Assembly (NCBI RefSeq): GCF_000003605.2
Contig: NW_003113963.1
Span: 332,613-396,612, forward strand
DNA length: 64,000 nt
Source: Saccoglossus kowalevskii
Taxonomy: Eukaryota; Hemichordata; Enteropneusta; Harrimaniidae
Direction of reading: 5' to 3'
Below are positions 42,001-52,923 of the stretch, in pieces; the stretch's first letter is position 1, and every line of letters begins with the position of its first letter. The notes under the pieces are model-generated. The model made no database searches, was not told the DNA's origin, and saw only the letters and a list, made by a program, of their open reading frames with translations. Made by a program: the position numbers and the translations under genes.

Positions 42001-45000
42001 TGTGTGTGTCTATTTGACTGTAAGGTTTAAGTGACTTTCCCGATCCCGTACCTCAAGGGGACGCGATAGAGAGATGAGACGAGATCCCCCCCCTGACACG
42101 TGTGGAGAACCCTAGAGGAGAAGAATTTTCCCCGTGATAGTAACCTAGTCGAAAATATTGCCTAAGGTTTGAAACATTTAATCACCGCGAATATGACATT
42201 TTCCAAACATGCTAATTTGGTTCGAAGGCCCATCATACCGATCCGCCGCCACAAGGTGAACAATTGTCAAAAGATAGGATTTCGGCGGATGGCTCGTTAT
42301 TTCCTTTGTGCTCTACGTGTAGGAAACCCGTATAACGTGCACATAGAACCTACTTGATATTAACTATCTTGTTACACTTGATGTGCCCAATTACTGAAAG
42401 GTCGTAAGCCGGTGCGTGAAAGAGAAGACGATAGAACGGAAAAACGAGGTGGCTGATATCGCAATCAAAGTCCACACTCCCGTGGTATTGTAGTGGTGGT
42501 GCGTGGGAGTTCGAGTAAGGAAAACGCAAGCTATTTTGATTGATAGTTTGGTAGCATATACTTTAGTTGCGTTACATTTCTATACATGGAAACGTATGCG
42601 ACTTTAACTGATCCTAGTATATAATTGGTTAGTAAATGTCAAACGTTCTAACTCTATTTTAAATGCGTACGTATTGTTGTAAGTAGATTTAAGTACTTAA
42701 TACGCTAAGTACACACCGTGGCGACAGTCTTCGTACCGCTATCCTGTAATCGCGGCGAGCGACACGATACATGATTCGACGCAACAAGAAAGAAAGAAAT
42801 TATAGTATTACAAGAAAGTAATACTGTAAAAATAAGTTATATTTTCTCAGATTATAGGACGAGCCAATCGATCAATTAATCAATTCGAACCCAATGCAAC
42901 GAATGCAATTAATCAATTAAGGAATGAATCATGAGCGACTGAAAGTCTGGATTAATAAGCGAATATTCATTCGAATTAAAAATTGAATGAATGAATGAAT
43001 GAATGAATGAATGAATGAATGAATGAATGAATGAATGAATGAATGAATGAAGAAAAATTGAACGGATATTTTCGACTGTAAAAATAAGAAAACTTAACTT
43101 TTTAAAATGTCACACGCGGTAAAATTCAAGTTAGTTGCAACGCCGTATTTAACATTGCTAACTATCCGCCATGGGATACAATTGCGGCTTTGTAAGCGTC
43201 CTACGCCCACATCGAAATCGGACAGTTGATTTCTATACTCATTAAAATGTCAGTTTCACCGCGTTAGTTTAAACTCGTGACGGGTGATCGAGTTAGGCCC
43301 GCACCGTGACAAAACGTGTACTTCAATAGTCTCGGAAATTCGAAATGTCAGACTACATATGTATTGTAATAGTACTTTATATACAGGACTGTAGTCCCGT
43401 CAACATTTCCTGCCTTCAAAGTCCCACGGCCTGTTAATATTATTGTACATGTAATACCCTATTACTTCCTAGTTAATCACTGTCATGCACAATGGAGTCA
43501 AAGTTGCATCAGTACGCAAATTATATGAGTGCAATGACCATACATACCGAAAGGTTATTGCACACGCACACGTCATGTGTACTATGGGGACCTTTATACG
43601 ATATTCCGTTTAAAAATAGGGGCATGACTCTTTTTCCTATTGCAAAATAGTTTACAGGTCTCACTGACTGTCTCAAAAGGTGTGCGAATTTTCGCAAAAA
43701 ACAAAAACAACTACTAGTATATCTATAGATAGTTCCGAGTCGGGTGGTTGGTTTTAAGTTTTAAGCGAGCGAGTCTCGACAAATTATCTCGGGTCGGACA
43801 TCATATCCCTGAAGATTTGTCGTAGTCGCTGTATTAAATTAACTTTCTTGATTGGTGGAGGTATTTATTCCAATAAGCTTGTTCCGATTTTGTTGAAATC
43901 TCTGAATTTCTGAGACGACTGGTTTAAGGAAGTATCAGCATTGTAAATTCCGGAAATGGAGTATTTCTCACGCGTATTTAATCCAGCTTCAGATGGATCA
44001 ATCTTTTGTTTTTCAATATCATGTATCTATTGAAAATATGAATTGTTGGTATTTCGAAGGGTATTTTGTTAGATAGTAAAACCTTATCATAACTATAGAG
44101 AATATAATTAATCGGATGAGTGGAATATCCACGTGACGTCACCAACTTGCATTTTTCATTATTCACATATCATTACACGACAAACCCCGTGATATCACGT
44201 CGTACGTATTTATGATCTTGTTGTAATTTGCTGGAAAAATCGCCTTTTTTGCATAAATTAATAATTCACGAGCAACTTATTTATTTATACAGTTTTACCG
44301 CGCGGCATAGTTATTCTGTTAGAATAATTTTCATGGGGGCTCATCGCAATAAAAAAACAATATGTTACAAAGTTTACATAACACACAAGTATCAAAAACA
44401 TTAAAAAACTAAAATAAAAAACAAAAGTAGCTGTTCACTGTGGGTATATACAACGTTAGTTTTAAAACAATGGATATTAAAAGTTCCAAAAACTCAGTCA
44501 ACTTCCCACAAACTGTTGAAGCTTTTCTGTCTTGAGACGCTACTCCAGCCTCTGCCCAAGTCTTGTATCCCCGTTGATATCTTTCTTTTTTCACAGTTCT
44601 TCTCCAATTCTCTTCCCACATTCCTTTTGCCCTCTGGTGCCCATGTTAAAGCGATTCTTGGTATGTCGTTCCTTTCCATGCGTAACACATGTCCAATCCA
44701 CTTTCACCGTTTTTTAAAACAATTTTACGCCATATCTCATGATGACATCCTGGTGACGTAATATACAAAAAGAAAGTCGTACCTGTAATACCAACGGGTG
44801 AAGTCCCCTATTTTGATATTACTTAAAGCGAAAAGGTTGTCATCTGCGCACGCGCGGGATTTGAGTCCCAAGCGACGATAACAACACAAGCTAAAAACGC
44901 AAAGGCGCATGGGCAGATGCTTGTTTGTAAACAATGACATGCTATGGCCATTTGGCGCATGCGCAAGTGACGACTCCCCAACTTTAAACTGGGTTTACTG

Positions 45001-47525
45001 GGATGTAATAAGTCATCTCTAAAAGTTGACATGTTTTTCACATCCACAGATGTTTCCAAACAAGAGACTGCGACTCATTGAGGAGCTAGTGACAAGAAGA
45101 GACGAACTTTTCCAGAAAAAATTCCGCGATCATCTTTCGACCTTTGACCCAAACAACATCCGGGATATCACTGACTCTCTTTTGAAGGCCATGCAAGACT
45201 GTGACGACAACGGCAACACGCTGAATGAAGACATGATCTTGATGACGATGTGGGAGATATTCACCGGGGGATTTCAGACGATCTCCGAGACGTTGAAGTG
45301 GGCATATGCATATTTAATCAGCAACCCGGAAGTGAGTTTCATGTATATTACGTGAATGTTTCGATAGAGCACATAAAAAGACGAACTTTGTATCACCGGA
45401 TTAATATATTTAAATCATGGCCACGTGACAATAAGTAGATACATATTATGTATTGTCATTTTTTCTATATTTCTTGCTGATTTACTGTATTGTTCAGTGT
45501 TATTTAATCATATATTTGACCTAGTGGAGAATAAATATCACAATCATTTTTTTCGCACACACTTCCAATGTGTTTTTGATTAGATTATACAGAATGTCAT
45601 TTATTTGCAGAAAACTACACGTTTTGAAACCAAACCTTTAATGGTAATGTTTACTGGTTTCGTGTGTTGTGTAGTTTGTCAATTTCGTCGAAAATCGATG
45701 GTAGCTTAAATTTCCCTCACACGCATATTTCTGTGTCACCATAGGTACAAGAGAATATTTGCTTGGAGATGAAGCGGATCATAGGAGATCGCCCTCTACG
45801 ATGGACTGATAAGCCCTGTCTACCATACCTGAACGCTACAATTTTGGAGATTTTGAGATGCAGTTCCGTGTCTTCGATGAACGCGCCTCACTGCACTACG
45901 CATGACACCACGTGAGTCGAACAGTATGACAGTACCTGACGTAACATTATTGCTATGAAGGGGGTGAGATTCCCTAGTAAAAATGTACCCGGAAACACGG
46001 GGAGGGGGGATGGAAGATAAACTGTGCAATTTTAGAAGCTAATTGCGCAAGACCCCCGGCTTCCAGTTAGATATGGGTGTTTTATCCTAACGGGGCCCAA
46101 ACTTCACATACCACTCTCTGCTCAATTACAAATTACATGATTTGGTGTACAGGCTAAATAACTGCATGCGCCCCAGGATACATATGGCTTACCTTAAAGG
46201 GCGGCAGTCGTCGCGCTGCGCATTTGCAACATTGATTTTCCCACAATCCAATGCGCTCTTCTAATGGAAAGTATGAGGTTTGACCTGGGCTCGACTTGCA
46301 CTAATTACCGCCGGTGACCCCTTCGATACCTTCTAATCACCTGAAAATCTTTGTTTATATGAGACCCATATATCTCGCGCATGCGTGGTGCGTTGACTAC
46401 CGCTCTTTAAGGGTACACGATGCTTGAATAGGCTAAAAAACGCAAAGGCTCATGGGTAGACGCTTGTATGTAAACAATGACGCGCTATGGCCATCTGACA
46501 CATGCGCAGGTGACGACTCCCCAGCTTTAATATTGTATAAATTGTTGAAGTTACGATGTATTTTTCGTTTTAGATATCGTGGTTATAATATTCCCAAAGA
46601 TACTATGGTCATGTGTAATCTATGGTGGGTACACCATGATCCCAAGTACTGGAAGGAACCGTTCAAATTTGAGCCAGGTGAGAGAGAGTGTCTGTGGTGG
46701 ATGCTTGTAAAATTTATCAAAACATGTCACACAGTTGTCGTGTGCTGGCGCCATTTGAAACAGCGCCCTTCCGACAAATAATTTCACGCGAGTGTCTCAG
46801 CCTTGCTATCTGTGGTCTAAATCGCGTGACACGACAGACAGTTTTGTCTTTTCAGTTCTTATCGGATGTGCTTCAGTGCAAATGTAACAAAACAAACAGT
46901 GATTGGACTATCTCTTTTATTGGCAAATAGTAAAACTCGTTTACTATGATAACATGTATCGGTCTTAGTTATTGTAGAATACTTTATTTTCGCTTGGAAT
47001 TTATGAAGGGCTGATTCCGTGAAAATAAAATCCAGCGAATATACTTTTCTTCCTATATTTCACATTAAACTCATCAAAATCAGTGAAAATAAATTTCATA
47101 CAAAACGCCCAAAAAGCCTTTTCAGCGAAAATTTATTACAGCGAAAATAAAGTATTCCACAGTAGTTGTATATTTCAGCTTCATACTGTAACCATTATAT
47201 AAACTTGTTGCTAGATAATAACGTTTGCAAACAATATGCCACGCCACCAACGGCTAATATGATATGTCTCTCTGAACACACAGGTCGCTTTCTGAACGAA
47301 GAAGGCGAAGTCATAATTCCTCAAAGTTTTCTTCCTTTCTCCACTGGGCGGCGTATGTGTTTGGGTGAGCAGCTTGCGAAGATGCAGATGTTTCTCTTCG
47401 TTGGATGCCTCGTACAGAGCTTCCGTTTTCAAGAAGTACCCGGGGAATCGTACCCGGATTTGGAGCCGGAGTCGGGGATGTTCCGTTTGGTAAAACCGTA
47501 TAAAACCGTCATCTCAAAGCGTTGA
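39046..47525 (+). CDS. Cytochrome P450, CYP1-like (CYP2 clan), complete
   Basis: Five exons: 39046-39735, 45050-45331, 45745-45911, 46574-46677 and 47284-47525 (stop TGA). All junctions are GT-AG and in phase; 494 residues, normal for a microsomal P450. The start is the ATG in GCGATGTCAG, which places the hydrophobic anchor (VVLFIIAFACVVLYLA) directly at the N-terminus; the open frame extends upstream only through a TTG. Landmarks: proline hinge PLPPGP, I-helix TGGFQTISET (exon 2), K-helix ExxR as EILR (exon 3), PxRF as EPGRF (exon 4/5 junction), and the heme-binding loop FSTGRRMCLG with its Cys (exon 5). NIRDITDSL and DPVDIFPIL match the CYP1 lineage best by eye; CYP17-like and other clan 2 families are alternatives. 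The acidic residue before the I-helix Thr is Gln here. Expected role: ER-bound monooxygenase using NADPH-P450 reductase; substrate unknown. Confidence 0.93.
39736..42980. other. P450 intron 1, left part: no gene; promoter-like motifs
   Basis: No coding exon seen. A cluster at 41004-41075 has two CCAAT boxes and a CRE (TGACGTCA). AATAAA occurs at 41794-41799. A stretch near 41810-41930 repeats GAGTCTTGGGG-like words. Together these could be an alternative promoter or a remnant of some long-terminal-repeat-like element; neither is supported by coding sequence. Confidence 0.35.
42985..43051. repeat. (GAAT)n microsatellite, about 67 bp
   Basis: About 16 perfect GAAT units inside P450 intron 1. 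Confidence 0.95.
44490..44725 (-). pseudogene. LINE reverse-transcriptase C-terminal tail, decayed
   Basis: The minus strand reads WIGHVLRMERNDIPRIALTW, APEGKRNVGRE in one frame, then WRRTVKKERYQRGYKTWAEA, GVASQDRKAS in the next. This matches the conserved tail of many non-LTR retrotransposon polyproteins (GHVLRM..R.P..AL.W.P.G+R..GRP..TWRR...E). One frame change is evident. It lies antisense in P450 intron 1, and no 5' part is present. Confidence 0.7.
44827..44983. mobile_element. TTAA-type MITE (family A, copy 6) next to P450 exon 2
   Basis: TTAA at 44823-44826 and 44984-44987. The ends are AGCGAAAAGGTTGTCATCTG and GCAAGTGACGACTCCCCAACT. Interior: TTTGAGTCCCAAGCGACGAT, AAAGGCGCATGGGCAGATGC. 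Its right end is only about 60 bp before the acceptor of exon 2 (45050). Confidence 0.85.
46198..46406. mobile_element. TTAA-type MITE (family B, copy 3)
   Basis: TTAA at 46194-46197 and 46407-46410. The left end is AGGGCGGCAGTCGTCGCGCT and the right end CGTTGACTACCGCTCT. Interior: TTTTCCCACAATCCAATGCG and ATTACCGCCGGTGACCCC, as in copies 1 and 4. It lies in P450 intron 3. Confidence 0.85.
46436..46526. mobile_element. Family A MITE fragment (copy 7) next to P450 exon 4
   Basis: AACGCAAAGGCTCATGGGTA, GACGCTTG, TATGGCCATCTGACACATGC, GCAGGTGACGACTCCCCAGC followed by TTAA (46527-46530). The left end is missing. It lies about 45 bp before the acceptor of exon 4 (46574). Confidence 0.75.
46972..47164. 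mobile_element. MITE, family C1, copy 3
   Basis: From TTGTAGAATACTTTATTTTC to ATAAAGTATTCCACAGTA. The interior is in the reverse order to the copies at 16890 and 18465 (GAAGGGCTGATTCCGTGAAA ... AAAAGCCTTTTCAGCGAAAA). It lies in P450 intron 4, about 120 bp before exon 5. Confidence 0.8.
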
Positions 47526-47648
47526 ATTATCGAAGTTGTCATTACATGTGATTGGGCGCTGTGTTGATTCCGATGTCATTGCCGATGTGACGTCATTGTC
47601 AGTCCTGGCAAGGAAATGAAAGATTATGAAATGGTATCTACCTCCGCA

Positions 47649-47654
47649 AATAAA
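47649..47654 (+). terminator. Poly(A) signal of the P450 gene
   Basis: AATAAA 124 bp after the stop codon; the first hexamer downstream. Confidence 0.6.
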
Positions 47655-48512
47655 TGTCGCGAGTTTCAAATTGTGTCGGGCATGCGCAGTTATGTGTAGT
47701 TCATTTTTTTACTTGTCAACTATAGTAACGGCGGTTGAGGTATTGGAAAGTCAACAGTGGAAACCATTATATATTGTATTATTTATTGTTATAAAAAATG
47801 AATCTTGAAAGTTCAATATACTTCTTTTCTGAATAGACAATTCAGTAAAACGTCGAATTTCTGTCTGAGTACGACGTCATCCTCGCCATCTGTGTTCATC
47901 CTCGTTCATTATAAGCATAGTGACGTTAATACCTTTCCATAACACTATGACTTACCGGAAAACGTGAAGGTCTGACAACACAAATCAAGGCGATCGTTTT
48001 TTGCAAGGGTTGGCATTCTTGCATTTTATTTTTTTTTACTTAATATGGTGCCAATATAACCAAGCCTCGTTGAGATCATTTTGTGTGTGGAATTTTAGCG
48101 AAGACCAACTGGTATTGAAACGATACATTTAGAGTGAGGAATCGGCTGGGCCAACACCAGTGTAGTTGAATCGGCTACATTTGTGGTTCTGTCAAACATA
48201 TGATGACAAATGTCAATCTTTCTTTTTTAATTATGTTTTAAATTCGCGTGCGGCGAGTATTGCATCATGATTGCTGAGCCATTAATAGCGTCTCCGCATG
48301 CAGGCACGGCATTGCAAATATTGATGATTTCACAGATGTTTGTTTAGCCATTTCTTCAATTCTTCTTAATGTATCATTGTTTATATTTATGTCAAAAATT
48401 GTGTTGTTGTGAAATGTCGTTTATTACTATTTATTGTAGTTTTTAATGTAAAATGTGTCAATTTTAATTACATAGAAGAATCATATGACATGACTTATGA
48501 CTAAGTCTGAAC

Positions 48513-48709
<197 letters not shown>

Positions 48710-49217
48710 GTTACTTCTCTCTTTGTCTTCTTCTCTCTCTGTTTTTCAGTAATTTCTTTTCTCTTCCTTACTTATGACATTGAGATCCAAAAATGTTTTT
48801 GTCATTTTAGTTTATTGTACTTCGTTTGTTTGTTTTTAGTTGTGAGATATCATGTAAATGGGCACTATGGTTTATGTGTAAACACGTGTGCATAGTGTGA
48901 ACGTTATTATATCCGTCACCGTGAGTGTAGTGTGGACAAACCGTGCTCTTAACTTGAACTGAACAACATATGACTATTGATTGCATGATGCATCTATTTA
49001 TACTATTAATGTATAACTTTATTAAACTTTCTGAAACTGTAGAATAAATGTTCCATGTTCAAACAACACAGTTTTATTTTTTCTTATGAGTAGTCGTAGA
49101 TTGATTAATGACAGAACACGTGCCCTTTGACAAATATAAAAGGTGTTTATTTTATTTTTGTGACGTCGATTGGAATACCCACAAGCACAATATCACGCGT
49201 GCATATTCACGAATATA

Positions 49218-49511
49218 CTGCCCTCTAGTGTTCGTTAATGATGCCTCTTCAGATAACACCACTTTGTTCGGTTCTCAACCTAGGACAATACATGCGCATT
49301 TTCATATCAGTGTGACACTTTTTTATACTAATTTCCAAACGATATTCTGTCCCGTAAATCCATAATTCTGAAAATAAGTGCAGATATTCGCACAATATAC
49401 CACTTGTCACCTTCTTTCTCGCCACCTGAGGGCGCTATTTACATTCGTAATTTTGTCGTCAATAAATGGGCACTTCCTTTTGATTAGATTTTATGTCCAC
49501 AAGAGGGCAGC
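49218..49511. promoter_or_regulatory. Cluster of three CTCF-like motifs
   Basis: Matches to the CTCF core CCASYAGRKGGC with one mismatch each: 49218-49231 (minus, ACACTAGAGGGCAG), 49422-49435 (plus, CCACCTGAGGGCGC) and 49497-49511 (plus, CCACAAGAGGGCAGC). A fourth at 50766-50777 (minus, TCAGTAGAGGGC) lies 1.3 kb on. CTCF exists in most bilaterians. Binding is an inference. Confidence 0.4.
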
Positions 49512-51290
49512 TCATATTCAATAACCGTATATCGTAAACTGTTCAAAGCACAAAGATAAAATAGTATAATTGACTGAAGGGGATACAGTGTTGAAATATT
49601 TACACTAAGAATACAGACATTTGCACTTTCGAATACTAGTATAGACATTTACACTAAGAATAAGAATAAGAATGTGTTTTTGAGATCTACGTATTTTATT
49701 TTATATATTCCGAATGTAAACCTTGCCCACATTGGCTAACACAACTGTAGCATTTCCTTCTCTTTTCAACGAACAACATGTTTATTTGTTGTAATTGCAT
49801 CTTAGTAGTACACACAGATTATGACATTGCTTTAAATCAGACCCAGCAGAATACAATAAACAACTTCCTTGAATATAAGATTTTTTAATGTGAAAATGTA
49901 TTGTCCTAGAAAAGAGAATCGCTTTCCCTCGTTCGCCTAATTTTTCAATGGATTGTATTTTATCTGTACTTTTGTTTTCATAGACAATTCGCTAGAGCAC
50001 AAAGTAAATCAGCTCAGAATATTTTTTTTTATTTTCCCAATAAAATGGGATACGTTATCTTCTCTTCCAACTTTATTAGGTTATAATACACGCCATGATT
50101 CTCGTTGCTAATGTCGTCATGGTAACACTGTTTATGGCGCGGACAAGAATAATATGAGAAATGGAAATCTTTGGCAACACGTACTCCAAGCAAGTTGGAT
50201 ATCATCATTGTCTTGGCATGCGTTATGTTATATTTAAATTGTGACCTTCGCACAAAAACAAAACAAAACAGAACGTAACAACAAATTTAGCAATACTAAT
50301 GTTGAATATGAAAACTTTCATTAAAAACGCGACAACTTATTAATGTACTACAAGTTACAAAAGTGTGCCAGCATATGAAATACGCCGCGACGGGAATTGA
50401 CAGACTGCCAAATAACTTCTCACGACCAATTAAACCATTTCATCCACAACTCCAAGCATAATTTAACATGAACTTAGCTAACACACACTGACACAGAAAT
50501 TCATTGAAACACATAAAAAAATAAGTTTTCGAATTATGAGCCAGAGTCTCTCTTGTTTGTATATTGACAAATCTTTAATTTCAAATAGATAATATACAAA
50601 ACTTCGAAATAGACTAGAGCTGAACACGATCAAAAAGACAAGTAATATGTGCTTGTCACATTAATACTTATCAAAATACTACCTAATAAGCAATGAGTGA
50701 GTACACTATTCTCTATATACTATTGTTAATGTTTGCGTCAGGGATTAGTAATTTGCATATTATATGCCCTCTACTGAAACCAATGCATTTTACGTTTGTT
50801 TGCCGCGGATTAGTAAACTTCATTATGCTCTCATTGGAACCAACGTTTTCCAAGAGTTATGGATGTATCATTAGAACCGAGGGGAGTGGGTTGGATGACA
50901 GAAACAAATTGACAAAATATTTCACTTATTTTTGTGTCATATTTTCTAATGAATTTGCTGTAATATTTTTTTTTAGACATACAGACTTTTTTTCTGTTGT
51001 AGGTTTTGCTGTGCAATTGTTCCATCACCCCAGGAGTTAGCGATGGGCCACCCCTTTTCTGCTTTCATAAAAGGAATAGGTGTTAGAAAAGAAGGCAGTA
51101 TATATACGTGACCATTTAATCAACACCGGATCTTTAATGACAGTGTGAGTAATGGAATAGGCAAATTATTTGAGGAATTCGTTTTTCACTTGAGGTAAGT
51201 GATGGCGATACGATTTAGGGGTTTGACACGCTAGTACCAACATAGTAATACGTGTATTAATCGCGGTAGACACCCTTTACCAGCACACTC
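49512..51290. other. No convincing gene
   Basis: AT-rich. A 115-codon open frame at 50693-51040 has no recognisable domain, a composition like its surroundings and no splice support. Confidence 0.4.
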
Positions 51291-51303
51291 AACTTCTATT
51301 TAA

Positions 51304-51459
51304 GCGGAGGGGTCGTCAACTGCGCACGTGCGGGAATCGAGTCCCAAGCGACGATGACAACGCACGCTTAAAACGCAAAGGCTCATGGGTAGACGTTTGT
51401 TTGTAAATAACGACACGCTATAGCCGTCTGCCGCATGCGCAGATGACGACTCCCTCGCT
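51304..51459. mobile_element. TTAA-type MITE (family A, copy 8)
   Basis: TTAA at 51300-51303 and 51460-51463. GCGGAGGGGTCGTCAACTGC at the left, CAGATGACGACTCCCTCGCT at the right. Interior: GAGTCCCAAGCGACGATGAC, AACGCAAAGGCTCATGGGTA, TTGTTTGTAAATAACGACAC. Confidence 0.85.
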
Positions 51460-52644
51460 TTAAAAACACATTTATGAAATGCTTGAATGCTAAGGATTCT
51501 TAAAACATATACAATTTGTAGCCATTTTGTCACAATCGTAATTTGAAAATAAGTTAAATGCGCCAGCTGCCTCGCGACCGTCGGACTTCAACAATTGAAA
51601 TATAATCAAATAGCCATCATTTTAAAAACTCATCACTGGAAATGCGTATTTAATTCGTCCTTGAAAGTGTAGTGGAGATGTAATACACAATACTCACTAG
51701 ATACTGGAAACTTATATGCGATTAATTGGAGTGTAATAGTGCGGAAAAACCCGTCAATATATATGTTCAAATCATAATCATGTACATGTACCCAGCAGCG
51801 CAAATTGTTGGTTTGAGTATTGGATCGTAACCATGGGAACGTTTCTTCTACTTACGCTACAAGGATTACAGTGAATACAACTAGAGCCGTGTTTTCAGAT
51901 ATACTAGTAGGCAGTGTCACGGTGATTGAGACATCTTGTAATATAGTCTATCTAAAAAACACTAGACACAGTATATATATATTGATGGCTTTGTTATTTC
52001 GCTAAATAGTCTGGTAAATTTGGCGACAACTGTACTAATAACAATTTATTATCTGTTCATGGTAACACGTCGCAAATACTTTCCTAAAAAAACCTATCAT
52101 ATCAACAAAATATAGACAGGGAAAATTTAAATACAATCATGCTATCATGCTTAGTATTTGCTTCAAAGCCAAAGGTTTTTCTAGTCAGTAGTAATTACCT
52201 CGAAGGTCATGTATTGATAGTAAATTAATAAACGGTGTTTGGACTGACAAATAAGTAGATAATAGTAGATAATATTTGATAACTATTGTCCTTAGTAAAT
52301 ATTCAACATTGCTCTTCATCGATACCATAGAAGAAAATGTGTAGATGGAACTTAAGAACGTATGTACACGCATGACAACCCTCGACGCGCCTGGACTGAT
52401 TCTCGTTGCCAATGGCAACTCATACATGAGAAATGGATATATCCATGCTGACCTGCCCCCTAGAATGAAAGTGGAACCGGATAAAACGATTGTGTTGTCT
52501 AGTATGTCGCAGATGTGCAGTAAATCAATCTCCTAGTTGACTGTTGAACCAATGAAGCGTTTCCCACATGTACTACATGAAATGAAATAAACAACATTTT
52601 TTTTGTTTATATTTAGTTAGCAAGTTATATTGCCAGCATATTAA

Positions 52645-52919
52645 AAGGGCGGTTTGCGTTGATAAACAGTGATCTTTCCACAATCCAATACGATTTTTTA
52701 ATGAAATCACGAGTACGATTTTTGCCCTGGGAGAAACTTGCAGTAGTTACCGCCAGCGACTCTTTCGATACCTTCCAAACACCAAAACGAAATACTAGTA
52801 CTTAATCAAAACTTAGTAATCTCTCTTGTACTAGTTGCTGTGCGCTACATTCAAAATCGCCATCTTTGTTTATCTGAGACCAATATATCGCGCATGCGCG
52901 GTGCGACGACTACCGCCCT
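52645..52919. mobile_element. TTAA-type MITE (family B, copy 4)
   Basis: TTAA at 52641-52644 and 52920-52923. The left end has lost the GTAGTCGTCGC block (AAGGGCGGTTTGCG); the right end is complete (GGTGCGACGACTACCGCCC). Interior blocks are as in copies 1 and 3. Confidence 0.8.
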
Positions 52920-52923
52920 TTAA

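Noticed and set aside
40646-42720. Long-terminal-repeat-like stretch in P450 intron 1
   Set aside because: Promoter and poly(A)-like motifs are present, but no paired repeats, no clear boundaries and no gag/pol-like coding; kept only as a weak possibility.
50693-51040. 115-codon plus frame
   Set aside because: AT-driven composition, no domain, no splice or promoter support.
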